This document shows, one piece after another, positions 52,594 through 63,334 of a stretch of DNA of 64,000 nt. The DNA is from Unio delphinus (Eukaryota > Mollusca > Bivalvia > Unionida > Unionidae), in contig JAQISU010000123.1 of assembly GCA_029339505.1 (NCBI GenBank), positions 3,456,501 to 3,520,500 on the forward strand, given 5' to 3'. A program made the position numbers and the translations under genes. The notes under the pieces were generated by a model. It ran no database searches. It was not told the origin of the DNA and saw nothing but the letters and a program-made list of their open reading frames with translations. Each line of letters opens with the position of its first letter. Position 1 is the stretch's first letter.

Positions 52594-53085
52594 ATGATCA
52601 TACACTACAACCATGATAAACCAACTAACGTCTACGTGGTAAACTCACGATTGCCACAATACTGAGCATACTATGGAGATGGTCTCGGTGATACTATAAT
52701 GGGATTATTTTCAAGAATGGCTCCAAAAGTAGCGCCGCTAGCAAAACAGCTATCAATGAAAGTCATTGATGTTATCAGGGATAAGGGTATTAGCGCTGTT
52801 GGTGATCTTGCCGGGAAGGCGTTTTTAGCCGCGAAGGATAAAATAACATTAGTTCGACGCGGAAAGTCTAGATTTTCAAAGAAACCATTGTCGTTACCAT
52901 CTACTGCGGTTATGCCTGCAAGTGTTAGTAAAATAATACATAACGCAGTAGATGAAAAACTACAGTCAATGATTTCATCATCGTTGATGACTCCGAACGC
53001 CCAGGATAATATAACAGCAAATATGATAGCGGGAAGTGGTCTTGGAAATTCAAAGAATTTCTACAAACGTCAAAGACGTCGGTGA
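52594..53085 (+). pseudogene. core/packaging-type basic protein (element B), one stop
   Basis: From an ATG at 52,594 the protein matches A but codon 24 (52,663-52,665) is TGA. Translation from an internal Met at 52,699 would give MGLFSRMAPKVAPLAKQLSM onward, 128 residues ending RQRRR, retaining the amphipathic helix and basic tail. It contains a 53,044-53,061 palindrome read as GNSKNF. Confidence 0.85.
53044..53061 (+). repeat. 18-bp palindrome (B), translated GNSKNF
   Basis: GGAAATTCAAAGAATTTC near the 3' end of the core-protein gene. A lacks it at this position. Confidence 0.85.
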
Positions 53086-53146
53086 AAATTGGTGAGAATT
53101 TTCACGATTTCACCTCCAATTTAGACCAGCGGATATATAATAAAAA

Positions 53147-54558
53147 ATGTTCAAACAGAACCCTGATAATGCATTTGACATGGACGCCCCAGTACTCGAG
53201 GATGATTCTGTACGCGATTATCAATTTTTTGCCTATCACGCAGTACAACCTGATCTTAGAGCACGAATTGAACTTAAAGTTCATGATACCAGTAAATACT
53301 TTTTGCCTTGTGAAGCATTTATTGAAGTCGAAGGTGAACTCGTAACAGATGTTCCAGCTAATACACCATATGCTGATAACCCAACTATCCGAGTTGGTTT
53401 TATTAACAATGGCATCATGGCGTTATTTGAAAGTGCTAGGTACCTCATTGATGGAAGGGAAATCGAGTCTATTGAACGTGAGGTTGATTGCTACGGGGGT
53501 GATCGGGTTAGCGAGATATTCCGATGACTATACAAGATCGGCAGGTCCGTCTATGATGTTCGCGAAGGATATTACTGATAACGCTGAACACGTCCAATAT
53601 TCTAGAGTAAAAGCTGTACGAGCTACAGCAGTTGATCCAGCACCAGCCAGATATACAAGACCAGCTGCTGAATTTGATGTCATAAATAATATTCCCGGTT
53701 ACAACTTAGGAATTGCAACACGAGTAGCAACGTTACAGGGACAGCGTCGTCATTTTTCATGCGCGATTCCGTTGCATCACATATTTGGATTTTGTAGAAA
53801 CGTCAGAAAAGTTATCTATGGAGCAAAGCATACGGTAGCACTAGTGAGAAAGGGTACTGATGCTGATGCAATTTGGCGCGATGCTGGCGTTGCCCCTGGT
53901 AAAGTAGTTTTATCAAAACTAACACTGTGGATGCCAGTGTTGACTCCGTCAATCACAACAGAAGAACGATTACTATCATTTATGGATCGGGGTGGAAAGA
54001 GATTATTAAGTTGGTTGACAACGTCCACAGATACCATGGATTTTAATATGGATGGTACAATTACATGGCATCTAGCATCAAAACAGGGTATTTCAGCTCC
54101 ACGTCACATATTTGTTGCGCTACAGAATACCGCGCGATTAAATAATCAAGAACGTTCCCATATGATATTTGATCAAATTGGATGTAATGAAGTCTCGCTG
54201 AAAATAAACGGACAGCAAGAACCATCAGGATATACAACTAAATTACACAGAAAATCATATTGCACGAGCGTTTCATCGGTTGTTGTCTTTTATGGGACGT
54301 GATCAAAATGTTGATACTGGTCTACAAATATCACAGTTGGATTTTAAAAATCTATATCAGATTTATTACTTTTCGTTGGAACATCTTGACTTGATGAGAC
54401 AGTCCGTCGTTGATATACACTTCCGAGCTCGTGTAACCCGTCCTGGTGGTATTGCTAATTTTAGAGCGGTTGCTGTCATTCTCAGTGATAAATCAATGCT
54501 ACTCGAATGTGTTGGTGGACGAATGAGAGTGGTAGATGCACCAGTGGAAAATATGTGA
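53147..54558 (+). pseudogene. major capsid protein (element B), two frameshifts
   Basis: From an ATG at 53,147, preceded by GGATATATAATAAAAA as in A. A 2-nt deletion near 53,494 and another near 54,226 shift the frame. Blocks RDYQFFAYHAVQPDLRARIE, LSKLTLWMPVLTPSITTEER and YFSLEHLDLMRQSVVDIHFR are well preserved. Confidence 0.92.
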
Positions 54559-54653
54559 TTGATTACTTCGTTATTGATTACTTCGTTATTGATTACTTCG
54601 TAATTAATTTTCCATCTCTCCCTCTGCGATTTAGAATCAATCTGTTTTGTATA

Positions 54654-55100
54654 ATGTCGTATAATAATATCAATGTCACGTTGACACCTGGTCAGTTAAA
54701 AAAAATTACAATCCAAATCAGCTAAGCAATGTGGAACCACAATAACGCTGAAACCTAATCAAATGAATGACGGAGCGAATAAACTATCGCTGACGAAAAC
54801 TCAGGTTAATCATTTTAATAAAGCGCTTAAAGAAAAAAGGAGTTCAGGTTACTCTTTCTGCGAGCGCGATTAAAAACATCGAAAAAACCGGTGGTATATT
54901 TCCGCTGTTAGGGTTGATTCCAGGGTTGATTGCCGCAGCGGCCCCAGCGGTGGCTAAAGCGGCAGCGTTAGGAGCCGTTGGTACCGCGGAAGGAATGGCA
55001 CTGAAAAAGGCAACAGGTGGATCCGTCCGTGAATCTGGTAAAAAAAAGGAAAGGGTCTAAGACTACCAGGAACTCAGTATTCATGGTAAAGCGGAAAAGA
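54654..55100 (+). pseudogene. hydrophobic/basic minor virion protein (element B), frameshifted
   Basis: From an ATG at 54,654, an extra A in a poly-A run near 54,705 and another indel near 54,835 break the frame. The Ala-rich stretch (GLIPGLIAAAAPAVAKAAAL) and Lys-rich end remain readable. Confidence 0.85.
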
Positions 55101-55550
55101 CCTGAGACTAGGACCGGTTTACTAGTGAAAAATCTTCCAATGTTCAATTTTGATTTAATTGATGCCGCTAAAAACTTCAGAGGTGTTTTTATGAAAGATC
55201 AGTTACCGGCACAACCAAATAATGTTGAAACAGGTATTATTAATCTAGATAACAGCGATGGACCTGGAACCCACTGGGTTGCATACGCGATTGATCCACG
55301 TGGGATTATTTATTTTGACTCGTATGGACTGGCGCTTCCGAAGGAATTTAACCGCTATATAAGTAAATTAAAAATACCCCGTTGGTATTCCACGTTACCA
55401 ACACAAACAATGCTTGACCCACCCATATGTTGCAATGAAGTATTAAACGTACTTTATGCTATTTCACGAGAATCTCTGATTCCTCAATCAAAACCACCCC
55501 ATATAGTAGTGAATGAGTATACTAGCAGTCGTTGGATTGAAAATCTTTGA
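55083..55550 (+). CDS. adenain-like protease (element B), intact frame
   Basis: 155 residues from the ATG at 55,083 (MVKRKRPETR). Catalytic landmarks are present: GPGTHWVAYAI (His), YFDSYGLALP (Asp), LPTQTMLDPP (Gln), PPICCNEVL (Cys). The Gly that usually follows the catalytic Cys is Cys here, which might impair activity. Confidence 0.88.
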   Translation: MVKRKRPETRTGLLVKNLPMFNFDLIDAAKNFRGVFMKDQLPAQPNNVETGIINLDNSDGPGTHWVAYAIDPRGIIYFDSYGLALPKEFNRYISKLKIPRWYSTLPTQTMLDPPICCNEVLNVLYAISRESLIPQSKPPHIVVNEYTSSRWIENL

Positions 55551-55585
55551 TGATTTTAAACAGAGAAAAGATTTGTATGAGAACA

Positions 55586-56584
55586 ATGATTGATATTTGG
55601 GGACGACCTGTATTAAAGTTGAAGAAACCGGACACTGATGAAGTTGAAATCAAAGATGTTAAAAAACTAATCGAAGATGAAATAGCCGAAACGTTGAACC
55701 TAGCAAGTGTTGATCCTGGTGAAATAGTTGTATTTGGCGATCGTCAGGGTAAATTGAAAACTAGTAATATCTCCCTCGATGATATTTTAGTTAAACGACG
55801 AGACGCAGCAGAGAATACTATCGCGTTATTTTCCGATCAGGGTAAACTCAAACCAGGTGTACTTGTTTTAACGATAACAGATAAATTAGTAACACTCGAT
55901 GGCGTTACGAGTTCATTAAAAACATTCAACGATAAATATGATGATCATATAACTAAATTCACTGAATTACAAAAATCCATCGTGGACAAAATTGATAAAC
56001 CCATGCTAGAATTTTTTGGAAATCCATCAGTAACCACACCACAACTCACCTCGATAAAAGATTCTATGTTGGAACTAGCAACTCTTCAATCCGAATATGA
56101 AAAACACGTGAAACAGTTTTCAAAGTTTCGTAAAAACATCATTGATACATTTATTGGAACCCCATTTGATAAAATTGAAATAACCCTTCCTGATATTAAA
56201 AAAGCCATCGATGATCTAAAAACATTCAACGACGCAATGAAGGATGATACAACGAGGATGATAGGCGTTGTTGGAAAAATAAAAATTCCTCATAAGAGCA
56301 CCAACAATATCGTATACACGATTCAACACGGTTCATTTGCGTGGACTCCCACAAACAACATTTTACACGTAACCGCAGCAGTCAAGGGTATTTATCGATT
56401 AACAATAGTATCACCGACTCAATTCAATATATCATCAGGTAGTTCATCCGGAGTCAATAATACAATATCAACGATCATCGACAAGGATGTATCTGAACAG
56501 TTCACGATAACGACCACAGATAGAAATTTAGTCAGGATTTCAGTAACGTGGTACGTAGAATTCGTAGTGGATTTAAGTAAATAA
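55586..56584 (+). CDS. fibre-like protein (element B), intact
   Basis: 332 residues from the ATG at 55,586 (MIDIWGRP); an in-frame upstream ATG at 55,547 is possible. Same stalk-plus-beta-head layout as in A, with head blocks VYTIQHGSFAWTPTNN and SSGSSSGVNNTISTIIDK. Uninterrupted. Confidence 0.7.
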   Translation: MIDIWGRPVLKLKKPDTDEVEIKDVKKLIEDEIAETLNLASVDPGEIVVFGDRQGKLKTSNISLDDILVKRRDAAENTIALFSDQGKLKPGVLVLTITDKLVTLDGVTSSLKTFNDKYDDHITKFTELQKSIVDKIDKPMLEFFGNPSVTTPQLTSIKDSMLELATLQSEYEKHVKQFSKFRKNIIDTFIGTPFDKIEITLPDIKKAIDDLKTFNDAMKDDTTRMIGVVGKIKIPHKSTNNIVYTIQHGSFAWTPTNNILHVTAAVKGIYRLTIVSPTQFNISSGSSSGVNNTISTIIDKDVSEQFTITTTDRNLVRISVTWYVEFVVDLSK

Positions 56585-56644
56585 TTAAATTAAAAACGCT
56601 AGCAATTTGAAATTAATTGAAAACACTTACGCTGCTAAAATAAG

Positions 56645-57196
56645 ATGACAATCCCTTCAGTGTATCAGTATCGCTATGATCAGGTCAGAGAATTTCAAAC
56701 TAAGCTCAACTCACGCTGTGAGGTGTATCAAATAAAAATAAAAAAATACCAACGAAGAATAACCGCGGTTGATATCACCGTGTATTCGGTGTCGGAAGTA
56801 ATCACTGCTGCTGGAATAATACTATCTTCGGTTACAATGATTGCTCCGGTCGTAGTTCCAATAGCTATTTCTGCGATGGCTACAATCGCGGGTATATTAA
56901 CTGGAATCACAAAAAAACTATCATCGTGTAGCCAGAGTAAACCACACGACTATGTAATTAAATTTCACGTTGTATCTACCGCATACTCGCAATTGTCCTC
57001 GTTGATATCATCGTCACTCGATGACACAACAATAAAAGATAACGAATTCTCAACGATGGCTCAATTGTATAAATCGACAATGCTGAAATTAGAGCGGGAT
57101 AATAATAATAACATCACAAGAACTGCTTCAACAAATAGTAGAAAATACAACACCGGTGAAAACAAGCATGATATCAATAACCTCAACGCGTCCTGA
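56645..57196 (+). CDS. two-helix membrane protein (element B), intact
   Basis: 183 residues from an ATG at 56,645. The hydrophobic hairpin is nearly unchanged from A (VITAAGIILSSVTMIAPVVV, PIAISAMATIAGILTGI). Its end overlaps the start region of the penton-like relic. Confidence 0.78.
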   Translation: MTIPSVYQYRYDQVREFQTKLNSRCEVYQIKIKKYQRRITAVDITVYSVSEVITAAGIILSSVTMIAPVVVPIAISAMATIAGILTGITKKLSSCSQSKPHDYVIKFHVVSTAYSQLSSLISSSLDDTTIKDNEFSTMAQLYKSTMLKLERDNNNNITRTASTNSRKYNTGENKHDINNLNAS

Positions 57197-58484
57197 ATTC
57201 AGTGTGAATTTCCCGATCCCAGTTCTCGTGAAAGAGATAGCGTTAGCAAAACTACTAGTGTATCATAGCTGGCCTAATATCAGATCTGTAGCATTTGGTG
57301 GTCAACAACCAAATAATTCCTTGATGTTCGCGTGGAAAAATCGTGAAGACGGAACTCCAGACTGGAACGTTGTCTCGTTACCAACGGGGTCATATCAAAT
57401 CGAACAAATTAATGCTGAATTACAACGAAGAACAAAATCTATCACTGGGAAAGAATCAAAAATTGCTATAATGGTTCATGAACCCACGCTATCATCTGCC
57501 ATTGAAATATGCACAGAAGGATATATCGTAGATATTTATCCGAGTTCTATAAGATCGGTGTTAGGATTGCCTGAACTACCCCCACCTCGACAAAAAGAAA
57601 CCGTTAATATACCAGAACTAAAAAAATCTGATTGTTTCCGACTAGATAAAACCCGATAATCCAATAAAAAGTTATATAGAATACAACGAGCTAACAAATA
57701 AAATAGATATCGAGTTTGGATATGACGACGATAATAATTATAATTTAGCGATAAGAGTACATGATGAAAATACAAAAAATATAATTATTCAAAATTTTGA
57801 AAAGATAAATAATGATTTTTCACTATTGTTAATTCCTCTTAAATCTGGTTCTCTCACCCGAGATGAATTTATCAGCGTCGTAGAAACGTAATAAAATCAT
57901 TCATGATATGGATATATTAAATATAAAAATTATTCAAGGAATATTACATTTTTTTCCTCCCCGAAATAAGAATTGAATTTGCAACTTATTTTAAAATCCC
58001 TGTTGAAAAAATTGTCGACTTTAAACTACCGGGATATAACGTACCAGAACTAAAAAAACTTCTCAGTGATGCCATCGATATCGGGTTTAAGAAAATTCAC
58101 GATGAATGGAAAAAAACAACATCACCGGAAATAAAAACCCTTAAACACAATAATGATTCAGAAGGCGGCGGTAAACACATCGCTCCGAATAATGTAAATA
58201 TCTCAAATGTGATTGCATTAAATTTAGTATGTGATGTTATCGAAGGAAGTTATCAAATAAATCTTGAGCAATCAAATCAAGCTCAGCAGGGATATATTCT
58301 ATATTCATTTGCACCAACGGCTTCTCCAGGATTTCTAATTATTGAAGACCCAACTAATCCAGTCTTTATGCGATGTCATAATAATTCTTTAACGAGAATT
58401 AATTTCAAACTAACTGACCAATCTAATAATTTGATTGATCTGCGAGGTGAAGTTTTGAAAATTAGTCTGTTTGTGAAATCATAA
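57108..58484 (+). pseudogene. penton-like protein (element B), start lost and frame broken
   Basis: The codon matching A's start is ATA (57,108-57,110). The frame then reads well (ISITSTRPEFSVNFPIPVLV) to a stop at 57,659. The helical middle is scattered over frames with stops near 57,660-58,000, and the C-terminus (INFKLTDQSNNLIDLRGEVL) reads to 58,484. Confidence 0.9.
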
Positions 58485-58507
58485 ATGATTTTCATCGTAA
58501 AAAAATT

Positions 58508-58774
58508 GTTAGCGTATAGCAGCAACGGGGTGAACAGTTTTTCTCTAAAATCGTTAAGGCTCCATTTGGCAAAAGGAGACTTAAAATTATTTGCTTAAAA
58601 TATAATTCAATTAGAGAGAATCTATTCACCTCCTCTATTAAATAATTACTAGAAAGGTCTATTTGACAAATGGAATTCTAAAATCGTTAAGGCTCCATTT
58701 GGCAAAAGGAGACTTAAAATTATTTTATAATATCCAAATTTTCACTGATTTTATGGTTCACTTATTCTGCTGCT
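58508..58774 (-). repeat. right TIR of element B
   Basis: 267-bp inverted copy of 24,446-24,712, differing at a few positions (for example AATAAGTG against AATAGGTG near the tip). Confidence 0.93.
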
Positions 58775-58779
58775 GCTCT
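58775..58779. repeat. target-site duplication of element B, right copy
   Basis: GCTCT, matching 24,441-24,445. Confidence 0.8.
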
Positions 58780-59390
58780 GGACACACCAGTGCATTTAAT
58801 CACAGCTCCCGACGTTTGACAGCTCCGGGCACCCCGGACGTTTAACACCCTTGTACAAATAGCTGAAAATATACCCGACACCGTGTACTAACCTTGATAC
58901 AGACATAACGTAATGACGTTATACACGGTAAATTATCAAGACTATATTATTATCATTTCAAAAGGACAGGTTCTATAGTAAACCTTCCCCGTTTGATAAT
59001 GCTGATAGTAAACAATTCTTTTTTAACAAAAAATAGCTTTACATTACCAATTTAAATGCCTTGCGAACAAGAGTAGAAAATGCACGCATTATGCTGTCTA
59101 AAAGCTATATAACAAACACGCAAAGGTAAATATAGTGATACAAAAGCTATCACTCAGTATCAAAAATGTACTTACCCCTACAGCTAAAGTTGTGCTAATA
59201 CTCCCTCCCTCGGATCAATAGCCCTACAGCTAACTGTCCTTTAAACCAGCCGCTTGTTGACAAAACCTTTAGTAATGTAAAGACCCTTCACATATACTTT
59301 AGCATTTATAGGTTTTCGTTCTCTGTATCAAGAACACGCTGCACGTGCGGCATAGAGCGAATTGTACTCACGATTCCGAAGTACAACTGC

Positions 59391-59460
<70 letters not shown>

Positions 59461-59731
59461 CACCCTCAGATATCGTGGTACACGATAAACGAAACCAGAG
59501 TACATGTATTTCTTAAAAAAAACTACATCATTCCGTGACACGCTCACTTTTTTACTTTACTCACATGAATTATAAATTTAACAAATTAGTTGAAAAATAC
59601 GTTGTGCTTATAGACGCACTTCAAACAAAAGTAAAAAGAGACTGTTGTTATAGACTCACTTCTATTTTTTTCTAACTTCCTCCCATACAATTAGAAAATT
59701 GAATTATTAATTCTTTTCAAGAATATTAGGT
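58780..59731. other. spacer between elements B and C
   Basis: No gene. It holds a (TA)n microsatellite at 59,393-59,457. I could not locate a TIR of element C here. Confidence 0.5.
59393..59457. repeat. (TA)n microsatellite
   Basis: Pure AT/TA run of about 65 bp. Confidence 0.98.
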
Positions 59732-59747
59732 AGCCCTGAAAAGGGCT
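59732..59747 (-). terminator. histone-mRNA-type hairpin after the protease relic (element C)
   Basis: Minus strand AGCCCT-TTTC-AGGGCT then ACC, followed 10-15 nt later by 'CTTGAAAAGAATT', a possible downstream purine element. It lies 37 nt past the protease stop codon. Confidence 0.6.
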
Positions 59748-59783
59748 GTTTTTTTTGTGTGCACGAGGAGGGATGACAATCTT

Positions 59784-60240
59784 TTATCGTCTAAGACAAA
59801 ACCATCGATCTACTTTGTCATCGTTTCGAGACGAATGACGATCAAAAGAAGTCACTAAATGTTTTAAAGAATATCCAAGACTGCGATGATGTAGAAAATA
59901 GGTACAGTATTGTCCACACACCATAGAATCTGTGCCTTATAATTTCACATTATTGAATCGTGTCATCTGGGCATATGTTCTCATAAAGTCAATGATATCG
60001 TCTTCCACAGGAGGCAATCCATACGAATCAAAATACTCCACACAACCATCTTGAGGAAAGTAGACAGCTACCCAGTGAGTTTCTGGAATATGACTGTCAT
60101 CTGTGTTGATGACACACTTGATTCTCTTGAGGTTTGCGATGAGGTAGTTCATCTTTAGCACACACGACAGGATTCCAAAAAGCAGTGTACAAACTACGGT
60201 TCAAAAGATAATAAAGTTCCCAGGTATCCATGTTTTTGTG
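59784..60240 (-). pseudogene. adenain-like protease relic (element C)
   Basis: Catalytic region readable: ETHWVAVYF (His), VEYFDSYGLPP (Asp), and DSMVCGQYCTYFLHHRS (Cys). A TAA at 59,937-59,939 sits exactly where the oxyanion-hole Gln of adenain would lie, six residues before the Cys. A frameshift near 60,120 separates the start (CAKDELP) from the His region. Ends at a TAA at 59,784. The gene cannot make an active protease. Confidence 0.88.
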
Positions 60241-60259
60241 ACCTTGTTTTTTTCTTTCT

Positions 60260-60514
60260 TCACAGGTGATGATAAGCCATCAATTGAATCCTGACTTTTT
60301 GCTTGAAAAGGCCGGTCAAATAACTGTTTGTTTGCTTCGTCTCCTTACTCTTGGCCAAGAGAGCTTCTATGCGATCAATTTCTCGAGCAGACAATTGAAT
60401 AGAGGAATGATCATGCAAGTCTTTATACCACTGATGTAACACGGCTTCTTCTGAGACGAGACTTCAAGCTTCGTTCATATAATCGTCTATATTTTCTTCT
60501 TGACTCATCATCAT
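60260..60514 (-). pseudogene. short helical gene relic of unknown function (element C)
   Basis: From an ATG at about 60,514 (MSQEENIDDYMNEA) a TGA at 60,464-60,466 interrupts the frame, which continues to 60,260 with LSAREIDRIEALLAKSKETK. I do not recognise it. Located between capsid and protease genes. Confidence 0.45.
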
Positions 60515-60737
60515 ACATTTATCGTGTTGAATTTGACTGGGATGATCGATTTGACATCCATAACAATCTTTTTACTCATGTCTCTCATTGACTAAATGTT
60601 GTTCCTGTTCTGGCCATCTGGATTTCTATATCACTACTTCTTCTTGTTGGCCTTGGGGGTCTGCTTTCTTTGTAATCTCCCGTTTCATTTCCATCGATTC
60701 TCTCTTTTAAAAGAGGGACAAGAGTTTTCCATAGTGT

Positions 60738-61930
60738 TTAATAGTCTAGAATGACTTCTCTAAAACTGTTGCTTTCTATGGTATTTTCGAATTCGGCATA
60801 CATAATGACATTCACTGTTTCGGTAAGAGGTCCTGCAAACTGAAGTTCCACACGCAGTTGCCCAGATTTTTCCCTCGTCGCTGCCTTGGCCTGGAGTGGA
60901 TTCAAAACCCCACAAAGTGTAACCTCCTGCATAATCGTCGTAGGAAATGCCGTGACTGGTGTTGGTTCCTAACTGTCCCGTGGCTTCGTACAGCGACAAG
61001 TACGACCTCAAGTAATTCTTCTCGGCAAAGTTGGATTCGAAGGGTCGGGTACACAAAGTTTGCCATCGCGACTGACTTCAATTTTGGATACTCCGCAGTA
61101 TTAAACTGGAAAGGATTTTGATCGTGGGTACCGTTCTGCATTGCTGACAATACCAATGAATAAACGTTTGGGTAACTGTCCTTGGAACAGATGATCTTCT
61201 ATCTTAGATCATAGTCCAGTGGCAATGGTGAAAGTTTTTTCTTCCACGTGTCGTTACGGATACTTGGCTGTCGTTCTGCTCAAAGTGTGGCTGATATCGT
61301 TTCCCACTTTAGGTAACACTTCTACGCGACGCACGTATAACATGGCTTCTTGGATAATGGTTTTGTATTCGTTGGCACGAGCCATCAAATGGAAAGCAGT
61401 ACTGCTACGATTCAGTCTCAAGCTCGTTAAAACCCACATTGTGAGGATCGTCATTTACGGTCAAGGCTGTGTCGTTCATCTTATTATCACCTGCTGTGTC
61501 AGGTTTCCATACCACGCAAGCATCTAAATGAGTGTTCTTGGCTTCTTTTCCGTACGTCAAGAGATTTTCGAGGTACGTTCGGTAAGGGTAAGTATCCATG
61601 CTACTGCTCACCAGTTTGTTATTCATGTACAAATCCATATCGCTGAACAAGGAATGCATGAAATTGTTGACGGGAGCTATTCGGACATCGGCTCCTGGAA
61701 CGGAGTTGTCCGTTTTAATCACTTTCTCTTTCAAATACAAGTAACTGCTGTTTAGATCAATGTAATCTTCGGGTTGCCCTTTGATTTCAAACTCGATGGG
61801 AGCTGAATCCGTCAAAGAGGAGACGGGATGAATTCGACCATTGGGCTTCTTGCATGGTCATCATCGTGGGTGGCATGGCAAAGAGATCCAGTGCCGACTT
61901 GGAACAGGCACACGATTCTTGGTGCATCAT
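60738..61930 (-). pseudogene. double jelly-roll major capsid protein relic (element C)
   Basis: From an ATG at 61,930 (CACSKSALDLFAMPPTMM) through PIEFEIKGQPEDYIDLNSSY, NNFMHSLFSDMDLYMNNKLV, DTYPYRTYLENLLTYG, then across several frames to YDDYAGGYTLWGFE and GQLRVELQFAGPLTETVNVI ending YAEFENTIES...DY at 60,738. This is the standard Polinton hexon-like protein. At least four frameshifts. Confidence 0.9.
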
Positions 61931-61958
61931 TTTTTCTCTCAGTCTCTATGTTTTACTT

Positions 61959-62345
61959 TTAATAATAAATAATGTCTAAGTCTCGAGCGGTTCCTTTTTT
62001 CTTCGTCTTTCTAGCTTTAGAGGTACGGAGACTTTTAGAAGGGTGTCGTCGTCGACGCTTTCTGCCTTGTCCTTGCTGTGTCCTCAGGGAAGCAGGAATG
62101 CCAGACTCGGTACCGTTCAGGGCATTTATAGAACTTTCTCGTCGACCCCAAATCTCTTTACCCGTTTGAAGCAAGACATTTTTGCCTGCTCTCAAAAAAG
62201 CTTCTTTGGGATTTTGTTTGTCAATGAGGGCATTTTGAAGAAAATCTTTGCCTTGAGTCAATGCGGCATCTTTTAAGGAGTGCAATCCTCGTGTCACCAT
62301 CGGTTTCAAAACAGGGACCACGGAACGAAAGGCTGATTTAAACAT
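61959..62345 (-). CDS. core-type basic protein (element C), intact
   Basis: 128 residues from an ATG at 62,345, starting 2 nt after the penton-like stop. N-terminal amphipathic block FKSAFRSVVPVLKPMVTRGL, a middle helix, and a strongly basic tail (GRKRRRRHPSKSLRTSKARK). Resembles the small DNA-binding core proteins of Polintons and adenoviruses. It is the only complete frame in C. Confidence 0.7.
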   Translation of the reverse strand: MFKSAFRSVVPVLKPMVTRGLHSLKDAALTQGKDFLQNALIDKQNPKEAFLRAGKNVLLQTGKEIWGRRESSINALNGTESGIPASLRTQQGQGRKRRRRHPSKSLRTSKARKTKKKGTARDLDIIYY

Positions 62346-62347
62346 AT

Positions 62348-63334
62348 CTACAAACCATGTTCTCGTTGTCGAGTGACTCCTCGGTTCACAGGATACATCA
62401 CTTTTTCAGTTGTTCGAGAATCGTTTTTGAAAATGGAGTTTCGCTCTGACTTTCCCTTTGGTAAATGGAATATTTTGTCCCAGTTCTCCTTTTATAGTAA
62501 TGTTGACACTGTCGAAATACGACTTACTGACGGGCAAATAATCATAATTTACAAATTCGCTGTGAACGTGATAGTTTTTTCAACTTTCCTCGTCAGTGGC
62601 TGCGACAGAATTTACTTTGAAAGGAATGAGACGCAGTAACGGTACAGAGGTGTGTCCTACCACGTTGTACTCCACCACATCGGAGTACACAAACGTCAAG
62701 TTAAATCCTTGGTTCATTTCTACAGGGAATCGAAAATATTTCGCAAAATTCGAGTTAGTGGTTATGGATGGTATTTCATTTTTCTTGTCCACCATCCTTT
62801 GGTCTACACCTAAAATATCATACAATTCAGGACAAAAGGTAATGACCATCATTTTTTCCTCTGAAAATTTCATCATTAGGCGACAAGCCACTTTATGGTA
62901 CTCAAAGGTAACACTTTTTTGGCTTTCTCCATTGCTTTACCAAGCAAAGTATTGAACCTGGTAGCAAGTGTAGTCACTGAATGTTGACCACTAAAATAAT
63001 AACCTGCAGGAATGGTGAACACATAGGTGGTCCCTTTAGTTTGGGGGTCCTCTGTTTTCTTTGTGTCACTGCCAGTGATGCCTCGTTCGTCTAAGGCTTT
63101 TTGCAATTGCTCGTCATACAATAGTACTTTGAAAGTGTTTTGATTTTCGACGATGTTTTTGATTTGTGTCGGGTGTATCATTTCCACCAAAGCCACTTTC
63201 CAATGAGCCTCTTGATTCAAATGAATGGTTTGAGGTAATTTAGCCGTGTAACAGCACAACGTGCTGTTAGGAAACACCTCCATGGAACTGTCACTGGGTA
63301 ACGTTAAGTAAAATTGGTTAATAGTGTTGTTCAT
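62348..63334 (-). pseudogene. penton-like minor capsid protein relic (element C)
   Basis: From an ATG at 63,334: FYLTLPSDSSMEVFPNSTLC and HWKVALVEMIHPTQI, the typical start of Polinton penton proteins. A frameshift near 62,885 precedes FNLTFVYSDVVEYNVVGHTS and PLLRLIPF; another break near 62,580 precedes YFDSVNITIKGELGQNIPF. Ends at a TAG at 62,348. Confidence 0.87.

Larger units (their letters stand above)
24446..58774. mobile_element. element B: decayed Polinton/adintovirus-like element, split by element A
   Basis: Defined by 267-bp TIRs (24,446-24,712 and 58,508-58,774) and a GCTCT duplication. Without nested element A (16,736 bp plus one 5-bp target copy) it is about 17.6 kb. Its gene order mirrors A: ATPase, Zn-ribbon/PLA2, integrase, polymerase-helicase, zinc-finger, HNH, small helical protein, coiled-coil protein, core protein, major capsid, basic protein, protease, fibre-like, membrane protein, penton-like. 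Many genes have stops or frameshifts, and the TIRs differ at a few positions, so it is older than A. Confidence 0.92.

Noticed and set aside
57660..58000. Separate small genes in the middle of B's penton region
   Set aside because: They are scattered frames of the decayed penton-like gene.
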